Shown here one piece after another: positions 34,353 through 39,947 of a stretch of DNA of 42,472 nt (position 1 is the stretch's first letter; the number at the start of each line of letters is the position of its first letter). The position numbers were made by a program, and so were the translations under genes. A model generated the notes under the pieces. That model did no database searches and was not told where the DNA came from. It saw nothing but the letters and a program-made list of their open reading frames with translations. The stretch lies in the NCBI GenBank assembly GCA_002452745.1, contig DKFC01000078.1, positions 1-42,472 of the forward strand, written 5' to 3'. This DNA is from Firmicutes bacterium UBA6806 (GTDB taxonomy: Bacteria; Bacillota; Clostridia; Peptostreptococcales; Acidaminobacteraceae).

Positions 34353-34766
34353 GCAAAATCACCAAGGAAATGGATTGAGGCACGGATGAAATAGACAAAT
34401 TAAATCCTAAATATGAGAAAACGTCAACAGAACGTCAATATAACTTTACAAAAACAAATGCCAAATCCAAAAACAGTAAGATATTCTTTACAAAATCGGC
34501 GAATAACAGTGTGTTTTAGCTTCTAAAGTGTAAGGAAACAATGACAGGTTTGAAACTGAACTTGACTTTTGGGTACGCCGTGGTGTGAGCAATTCGGTAT
34601 AAAAAAGAAGGATTTGATGCCCAACGTTTTTTATTTGGGTAAAAGTGCAGTGAGTCCATTGAAAAGAGGGGTTAAATGAGTAACTAATTGAGATGTTTTG
34701 CATGGAGAAGTGGCACTGTATTTGCAAGTTTATGGTAGTAAAGACTATATAAGAGAGGTGTCAAAG
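34353..34766. other. Intergenic region before the chemoreceptor-like gene
   Basis: No gene or known riboswitch recognised. Two direct repeats AACGTCAA at 34420-34427 and 34431-34438 (11-bp period) may be a regulator site. A -10-like TATAAA near 34598 lacks a good -35. A c-di-GMP riboswitch consensus was looked for because of the downstream AraC-GGDEF gene and was not found. Confidence 0.45.
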
Positions 34767-35585
34767 ATGACAGTATTGGAACAATTGGTAACAGCAGCCC
34801 CTTACATCAGCAAGTTGAGCATCAAGGAAATCGCAATTGCGGTTACGGATAGAGAGCAGTATTTATGTTATGTGCCCGGAAGTCAAATCAACCACCAAGT
34901 AAAGGCGGGAGATAAGTTGAGGGGTGGATCGCTGGTGGACGTCGCCATGAAACTAGGTAAGAAGCAAAGTGCTCTTGTGGACGAATCCCTGTTTGGTGTT
35001 CCATACGTGGGCATTGCAATTCCAATCTTTGAACCCAATAGTGGCAAGGTGGTTGGCAGTTTGTTTCTAGGCGAGAGCACAGAAAAACAGGAGCTCTTAA
35101 AATCTATGGCAAAGGAGCTTTCAGATAACATATCGGAAGTCAACGCATTTACCCATGATATACACAACAAATCAGACCATTTTTCAACATTGGCAAGACA
35201 ACTGCTCGATATCGTAGGGGTCTTCAATCAGAAAATTTTAGAAATCAATAAAATCACAGGGGTTATTAACAATATTTCAAGGCAGAGCAATATGCTTGGA
35301 ATCAATGCGGCAATTGAATCCGCAAGGCTGGGAGAACAGGGGCGGGGGTTTGCGGTGGTGGCTGAGGAAATCAGCAATCTTTCAAAACAGAGCTATGATT
35401 CCATTGCGGGTATTTCTGAAATCACCAGAGAAATCAAGGAAGACAGTGACGAAATCCACAGAGAAGCAGGACAAGTCAACGATATAGCTGTGGAAATTAC
35501 CACGATTTTAAGTGAACTGTCATCAGCTGTTGAAGCTATTTATGGCATGGTAGAAGAACTTACGAGTTTATCAGAACAACTATAA
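34767..35585 (+). CDS. Soluble methyl-accepting chemotaxis-like protein
   Basis: A 272-residue protein without membrane segments: N-terminal sensory domain (about 1-115; VTAAPYISKLSIKEIAIAVTD...YVPG, PYVGIAIPIFEP...GSLFLGES) and a short signalling domain whose hairpin tip contains LGINAAIESARLGEQGRGFAVVAEEISNLSKQS, the CheA/CheW contact region of chemoreceptors. It resembles YfmS-type cytoplasmic receptors. ATG 34767 is chosen because AGAGAGGTG (34752-34760) precedes it; an upstream ATG at 34698 lacks a site. The AraC-GGDEF gene follows after about 100 bases. No other chemotaxis gene is in the window. Confidence 0.9.
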   Translation: MTVLEQLVTAAPYISKLSIKEIAIAVTDREQYLCYVPGSQINHQVKAGDKLRGGSLVDVAMKLGKKQSALVDESLFGVPYVGIAIPIFEPNSGKVVGSLFLGESTEKQELLKSMAKELSDNISEVNAFTHDIHNKSDHFSTLARQLLDIVGVFNQKILEINKITGVINNISRQSNMLGINAAIESARLGEQGRGFAVVAEEISNLSKQSYDSIAGISEITREIKEDSDEIHREAGQVNDIAVEITTILSELSSAVEAIYGMVEELTSLSEQL

Positions 35586-35684
35586 AGTTTGGAAAAAAAG
35601 TCATGATTCATATCGCTTTTTTGGATAAAATGTAATAGAGGCTTGAGCAAGTTTTAAATCGAGAAATTCCCAGGGAGTCATATA

Positions 35685-36533
35685 ATGCAGTTTCGAAACG
35701 GCACTTTATTTCATTTTCAACAATCTATCGACTATATTGAAGCAAACCTGACGGAGATAATCCAGTTGGAAGCAGTGGCGGAAGTTGGGCTGATGTCCTT
35801 GTCTGCGTATTACGTGCTCTTTAGGAAAATTACTGGGAGCACCCTTAAGGACTATATCTTCAAACGACGCATGACGCTTGCTGGATGGGAGTTGGTCTTC
35901 ACAGAGGCTTCCATTCTAGAGTTGGCAATCAAATATCAGTACTCTGGATATGAACCTTTCTCACGTGCGTTTAGGAAGTTTATGGGTGTTTCTCCTTCGG
36001 TTTTCAGGCGAAGAGGAGAGTATGCAGAGTCATTTCCGCAGGTGCGATTTGTAGAAGTCGGTGCAGACAAAGGCCAAGGAGGTATTGGTATGATACAGCA
36101 AGAGATGAATCGAGAACGACTTGTAACTGAAATCGAGGGGATAAAGTCCGGTTATGTACTGGATGTGGATATTGACCATTTTGAATCTGTCAATGTCAAA
36201 TTTGGCAGGGCGGCAGGTGATCGAGTACTGCAAGAAGTCCCCATTAGAATTAAGCGAATACTGGATGGAGAGATAGAGGTCACAAGATATGCAAATGATG
36301 AATTTATCATCGTGCTGAGCGAAGTGACGGCAAGAGAGGCGGAGAAGCTCAGCGAAGATATCTTAAAGGCCTTTGAAGAACCCATTGAGTTCGATGGAAC
36401 TTTAATTGGCATAACAGTGAGTATTGGCATCACACAAGTTAAGGGGGGCGATAAAGCACTTGAAGATGCAAATTCTTCAATGTTAAGAGCTAAGGAGAAT
36501 GGCAGAGATCAATATTACAACGACTCTTATTGA
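35685..36533 (+). CDS. AraC-type HTH fused to a degenerate GGDEF domain
   Basis: A 282-residue two-domain protein. Residues about 8-108 are an AraC-type double helix-turn-helix (SLSAYYVLFRKITGSTLKDYIFKRRMTLA, then YEPFSRAFRKFMGVSPS), placed at the N-terminus. Residues about 145-280 are a GGDEF fold (LDVDIDHFESVNVKFGRAAGDRVL, ITVSIGIT, MLRAKENGRDQYY). The signature is ANDEF (203-207): both glycines of GGDEF are replaced, and the Asp of the FKxIND substrate motif is Val. The metal-binding first Asp and Asp205/Glu206 remain. Cyclase activity is doubtful; a GTP- or c-di-GMP-responsive DNA-binding role is an inference. GGGAGTC precedes ATG 35685. Confidence 0.85.
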   Translation: MQFRNGTLFHFQQSIDYIEANLTEIIQLEAVAEVGLMSLSAYYVLFRKITGSTLKDYIFKRRMTLAGWELVFTEASILELAIKYQYSGYEPFSRAFRKFMGVSPSVFRRRGEYAESFPQVRFVEVGADKGQGGIGMIQQEMNRERLVTEIEGIKSGYVLDVDIDHFESVNVKFGRAAGDRVLQEVPIRIKRILDGEIEVTRYANDEFIIVLSEVTAREAEKLSEDILKAFEEPIEFDGTLIGITVSIGITQVKGGDKALEDANSSMLRAKENGRDQYYNDSY

Positions 36534-36644
36534 GCCTGCATTTACCAATAAATACATCGCGATTAAAAGCAATTGACAAAATTAAATGGATGGATAAAAG
36601 ATATCCATAAACACAAAGGCATTCATGAGTTAAAGATATTAAAG

Positions 36645-36687
36645 AAGACCAGAGAAAAGTCTCCCAAGGGGGTTCTCTGGTCTTTTT
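36645..36687 (+). terminator. Convergent terminator between AraC-GGDEF and relQ
   Basis: AAGACCAGAGAA (36645-36656) pairs perfectly with TTCTCTGGTCTT (36673-36684), followed by TTTGT on plus and CTTTAAT on minus, so it may work in both directions. Confidence 0.87.
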
Positions 36688-36719
36688 GTAAGTTCTTTTA
36701 CGTGCCTAAATCTCAAACA

Positions 36720-37433
36720 CTACCTTGCCAGGTTATTGATGGGATAAAGACTCCTAATATTGGCACTTTCTGCTGCAATAGTCTCTTCAACAGCGGTAGT
36801 CGTATCGGATTCAAAATCGTTGATGGATTGCTTCAAATCATACATGCGGTTGTCGAGATTGGCGATTAAATCAGCACATTCCTTTAATTGAAGTTGGAGG
36901 TGCTTTGGAGCTCTCTCGCGATATTTGTAGTAAATTTTGTGTTCAATACTTGCCCAGAAATCCATTGCAATGGTTCTAAGTTGGATTTCCACGCGTGTGG
37001 GAACCACGCCACTGCTTAAAAATACAGGGTATTCAATATGCACGTGAAGGCTTTTGTACCCGTTTGACTTGGGATTTTCAATATAGTCCTTTATCTCTAC
37101 AATCTTGAAATCTGTCTGCCTTGAGAGTAAGTCGAGGACGTTGTAAATATCCGCTATGAAGGCACAAATAATCCTGATACCTGCAATATCGAAAATGTTA
37201 TTCTTGGCGTTTTCAACAGTGGGTTCAAGCCCAATACGTTGAAGTTTCTCAGTGATGCTGTTGGGTTTTTTTACTCGGTAGCGGATGTGCTCTATTGGAT
37301 TGTAATCATGAATATTGCGAAATTCCTCATCAAGAATGGAGAGCTTTGTCATGATCTCATCCACAGCAAACTTATGAACGAGCAACAAATCTCTCCACGG
37401 CTTCATTTCTTCAGTCATTAACGCTTCATACAT
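36720..37433 (-). CDS. relQ: Small alarmone synthetase (RelQ/YjbM type)
   Basis: A 237-residue single-domain RelA/SpoT-type synthetase that makes (p)ppGpp from ATP and GDP/GTP. Family motifs: HIRYRVKKPNSITEKL (substrate-binding Arg/Lys), FDIAGIRIICAFIADIY, NPKSNGYKSLHV-x-IEYPV (G-loop-like Tyr stack) and VEIQLRTIAMDFWASIEHKIYYK with the catalytic Glu-x-Gln. It has no hydrolase or regulatory domains. C-terminal helix (about 175-215) is typical for tetramer formation. AAGGAGAG precedes its ATG at 37433. Promoter upstream is listed. Part of stress control rather than any neighbour pathway. Confidence 0.93.
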   Translation of the reverse strand: MYEALMTEEMKPWRDLLLVHKFAVDEIMTKLSILDEEFRNIHDYNPIEHIRYRVKKPNSITEKLQRIGLEPTVENAKNNIFDIAGIRIICAFIADIYNVLDLLSRQTDFKIVEIKDYIENPKSNGYKSLHVHIEYPVFLSSGVVPTRVEIQLRTIAMDFWASIEHKIYYKYRERAPKHLQLQLKECADLIANLDNRMYDLKQSINDFESDTTTAVEETIAAESANIRSLYPINNLAR

Positions 37434-37487
37434 GTTTGACTCTCCTTGTGTTTAGTATTTTATACAATTTTGTTCGAATACATGTAC

Positions 37488-37516
37488 ATTATACCCTTTT
37501 TGAATGGGCTTGTCAC
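37488..37516 (-). promoter_or_regulatory. SigA-type promoter of relQ
   Basis: Read on the minus strand: GTGACA (37516-37511), a 17-bp spacer and TATAAT (37493-37488), giving a leader of about 50 bases. Confidence 0.75.
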
Positions 37517-37587
37517 ACAATAGGCCGATGTGTTTAAAGAATGTTTACAACAGACTGAAAAAAGCCATGAGAAAGCACTCTTTAGAC

Positions 37588-37616
37588 TTTACAGGCAGAG
37601 AGTCTTTTGCTATAAT
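37588..37616 (+). promoter_or_regulatory. SigA-type promoter of the riboswitch transcript
   Basis: TTTACA (37588-37593), an exact 17-bp spacer and TATAAT (37611-37616); start expected near 37623, directly before the aptamer. Confidence 0.9.
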
Positions 37617-37622
37617 AATACC

Positions 37623-37712
37623 GTTCACTAAAAGGGAGTAGCAATGGCGAGAGCTATGAATAGAGTCAACATATTGGAGTAATCCTGGTTCTATTCGCTT
37701 TTCTGATAAAAG
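37623..37712 (+). ncRNA. yybP-ykoY manganese riboswitch
   Basis: The aptamer shows the family hallmarks: the conserved loop AAAGGGAGTAGC (37631-37642; the usual consensus has four G), a TAGC/GCTA hairpin (37639-37656), then the closing stem GAATAGA (37658-37664) with TCTATTC (37690-37696) enclosing the second conserved loop GTCAACA (37665-37671). Known members bind Mn2+ and switch on export or homeostasis genes; the gene below is a GDT1/TMEM165-type transporter, one of the commonest yybP-ykoY targets. The terminator that follows is the expected expression platform. Confidence 0.82.
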
Positions 37713-37718
37713 AGTGCG

Positions 37719-37765
37719 AGACTTTTAGATCAAAAATGAATTTTTGGTCTAGGAGTCTTTTTTTA
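37719..37765 (+). terminator. Riboswitch expression-platform terminator
   Basis: A stem of about 19 bp between 37719 and 37758 (outer AGACT/AGTCT, centre loop GA between AAAAAT and ATTTTT) is followed by seven T residues, about 45 bases before the coding start. Metal binding would be expected to prevent its formation. Confidence 0.9.
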
Positions 37766-37809
37766 TGGCATCGAGAAGTGCCCTGAGTGAAAAACATTAA
37801 AGGATGGTG

Positions 37810-38829
37810 TTGATAAGCATGTTAAAAGAATTTATACAGGCTTTTTTGCTGATTTTTATTGCCGAAATGGGGGATAAAACGCAGATACTTGCAATGGCAT
37901 TTGCCACCAAGTTTCCAGTTAAAAAAGTTCTGCTGGGTATTTTTTTAGGCGCTCTACTAAATCATGGAATTGCAGTGGCTTTGGGCAGTTTTATTTCTGT
38001 CTATGTGCCGATAAAAACAGTTCAGATGATTGCGGGAATCGCCTTTATTGGCTTTGCATTTTGGACACTTAAAGACGAAGATGGCGAGGAGGAGGAAGAC
38101 GAGAAAAGACAGTCATTTGGGCCAGTGCTCACAGTTGCTGTAGCTTTCTTTTTAGGGGAACTGGGAGATAAGACGCAACTGACCGCTATCACCCTTGCCA
38201 CCACAGCTGTACATCCGGCTGTTATCTTAGCGGGTACGGTAAGTGGCATGATTGTAACAGGTGGTATTGGCATTTTTATTGGCAAGAAACTAGGCGATAG
38301 GATTCCAGAATTCACTATTAAGTTGGGGGCAGCAGCTGTCTTTTTATTCTTTGGGGTCTTGAAATTGGTAAAGACGGTTAATTTCACCCCCCTTATGGCC
38401 AGCGTGCTCATTTTTGCCGTGTTGACGATTTCTGCGGTACTGTTGAGGCCTCAATTAAGGCGGCGAAAAGAGGGTCGTCAGTCCGCTTATGTTTCTGCGG
38501 CAAAAGCCCTTCACGATCACTATATGGCTGTTAACGATCAGCTTGAGAGCATTTGTCTTGGTACCGAAGCCTGTGGTACTTGCAAAGGAGAGAAATGCCT
38601 ACTTGGCTATACCAAGAGCCTCGTTCAAATTGGCATGAACCCAGAGTCTTTTGAGTCAATGGGCGAGCAAGCTACAGAGGTGCCTGAAAATAAGGTGTTT
38701 GACAAAGGCGAAGTCGAAAAGGGCATCGAGCTTGCTGAGGCGGCACTGAGGGAAAACCCGCAGGGCAGAGACAAGGTGCTCATTAAGCGAATCCTGGAGA
38801 ATTTAAAAAGGATGTCTCAGGGGAAATAG
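37810..38829 (+). CDS. GDT1/TMEM165-family (UPF0016) cation transporter with Cys-rich tail
   Basis: A 339-residue membrane protein. The two inverted repeats carry the family motifs EMGDKTQ (about 19-25) and ELGDKTQ (about 115-121) that form the Mn2+/Ca2+ pathway, with six helices up to about residue 218 and an acidic loop (EDGEEEEDEKR). It should export Mn2+. A cytoplasmic extension of about 120 residues follows, with four cysteines C249-x5-C255-x2-C258-x4-C263, which could bind iron-sulfur or zinc. TTG 37810 has AAAGGA 5 bases upstream; ATG 37819 fits homologues but is 14 bases away. Controlled by the riboswitch upstream. Confidence 0.9.
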   Translation: MISMLKEFIQAFLLIFIAEMGDKTQILAMAFATKFPVKKVLLGIFLGALLNHGIAVALGSFISVYVPIKTVQMIAGIAFIGFAFWTLKDEDGEEEEDEKRQSFGPVLTVAVAFFLGELGDKTQLTAITLATTAVHPAVILAGTVSGMIVTGGIGIFIGKKLGDRIPEFTIKLGAAAVFLFFGVLKLVKTVNFTPLMASVLIFAVLTISAVLLRPQLRRRKEGRQSAYVSAAKALHDHYMAVNDQLESICLGTEACGTCKGEKCLLGYTKSLVQIGMNPESFESMGEQATEVPENKVFDKGEVEKGIELAEAALRENPQGRDKVLIKRILENLKRMSQGK

Positions 38830-38931
38830 GTATTTTTTTGAATTATTATGTACGTTCATAAGTGAATAATGCATCTGATTGGCAACTCTAGTATGATAGA
38901 TTAAAAGGGGTACTGAGGGGAGACATCAGAG

Positions 38932-39546
38932 ATGAAATACTTTTTAGACGGTTTACTTCTGGGGATTGCATATGTTGCGCCAATTGGGGTGCAAAATTTG
39001 TTTGTCATAAATTCGGCCATTGTGGAAAACCGACTGAGAGCATTGATAACGGCACTGATTGTCATTTTTTTTGATATCACTTTGGCACTCGCCTGTTTTT
39101 GGGGTGTTGGAACGCTCTTAGAGCAGTCATTTGTTTTGCGCATGGGTGTTTATTTAATCGGAGGCATTGCCGTAACTAAAATAGGGAGTGATTTAATTCA
39201 TTCGGAAGAAATTGTGGGCGTCTTAGAAAAACGTGAACACTTGACGATTCCCAAGACCATTTTATCGGCGTGCCTTGTCACTTGGTTTAACCCTCAGGCT
39301 TTAATTGATGGGTCGCTGTTGCTTGGAGCATACAGAGCAAGTTTAGAAGTTCCCTATGCACTCCTGTTCATTGCCGGCGTCTGTGTGGCATCAATCACTT
39401 GGTTTTCTGGCTTATCAACAGTGATTGGAACGGTTAAGCATCAGCTTAACGAAAAAATATTGCTTATAATCAACCGTGGAAGCGGGATTGTCATTGTCTT
39501 CTACGGAATGCGTTTAATCTATAGTTTCTTAAAGAATACATTTTAA
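38932..39546 (+). CDS. LysE/ArgO family amino-acid exporter
   Basis: A 204-residue, six-helix exporter of the LysE superfamily, resembling ArgO (arginine/lysine or analogue export). Typical features: start GLLLGIAYVAPIGVQNLFVI (key motif P-x-GVQN), the TWFNPQALIDG segment before the fourth helix, and the GSGIVIVFYGMRLIYS end. A GGGGAGAC site precedes ATG 38932. The preceding 100-base gap shows no riboswitch. The substrate is likely a basic amino acid, but not certain from sequence. Confidence 0.87.
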   Translation: MKYFLDGLLLGIAYVAPIGVQNLFVINSAIVENRLRALITALIVIFFDITLALACFWGVGTLLEQSFVLRMGVYLIGGIAVTKIGSDLIHSEEIVGVLEKREHLTIPKTILSACLVTWFNPQALIDGSLLLGAYRASLEVPYALLFIAGVCVASITWFSGLSTVIGTVKHQLNEKILLIINRGSGIVIVFYGMRLIYSFLKNTF

Positions 39547-39586
39547 GGCTTTTAATTTAAGTTTATCATGACGAATCTTATTAAAT

Positions 39587-39947
39587 TTGATGATTGCGGT
39601 TTTCGCAATATTTGGTGTAATGAGTCCGCTGTTAGCGAAATTTACGCCACAGCTTATGGAGGCCGTAATGCCGAATCTAGCGGAGGCATTTGAAAATCCC
39701 ACAGCTTTGGATTCGTGGACACAATTTTATAAAAACGTTTCATCACTGGGTTTTAGTCTGACCCTGATTCTCTTCAGCAGCTTGCTTTCAAATGAATACG
39801 CAAGGGGCACACATGTCATTTTGGGTTGCGGGCCTGTTGTACTTGGGAATTCTCATGCTGGGATGTGTGCTGTTCCAACAGGCATTTACGAGTATCATAT
39901 TTTTGCTCATAATGACCATTGTCATGGGGCTGGTGTTCCAGAGAGAC
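39587..39947 (+). pseudogene. Remnant of an ABC-2 type permease
   Basis: Two pieces of one permease gene in different frames. Piece 1 (39587 to about 39810) encodes FAIFGVMSPLLAKFTPQLM...DSWTQFYKNVSSLGFSLTLILFSSLLSNEYARGT, the first helix and conserved SNE-x-ARGT segment of ABC-2 permeases of about 250 residues, but lacks the usual N-terminal dozen residues. Piece 2 (about 39812-39947, frame +1) encodes two later helices (FWVAGLLYLGILMLGCVLF, SIIFLLIMTIVMGLVF). The middle and the end are missing, and no ATPase is near. Piece 2 runs into the Sel1 gene's 3' end. Confidence 0.72.

Noticed and set aside
34353..34766. Possible c-di-GMP riboswitch before the chemoreceptor/AraC-GGDEF pair
   Set aside because: The expected GEMM conserved elements could not be found.
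38830..38931. Possible lysine riboswitch before the LysE-family gene
   Set aside because: The gap is only about 100 bases and contains none of the conserved lysine-aptamer segments.
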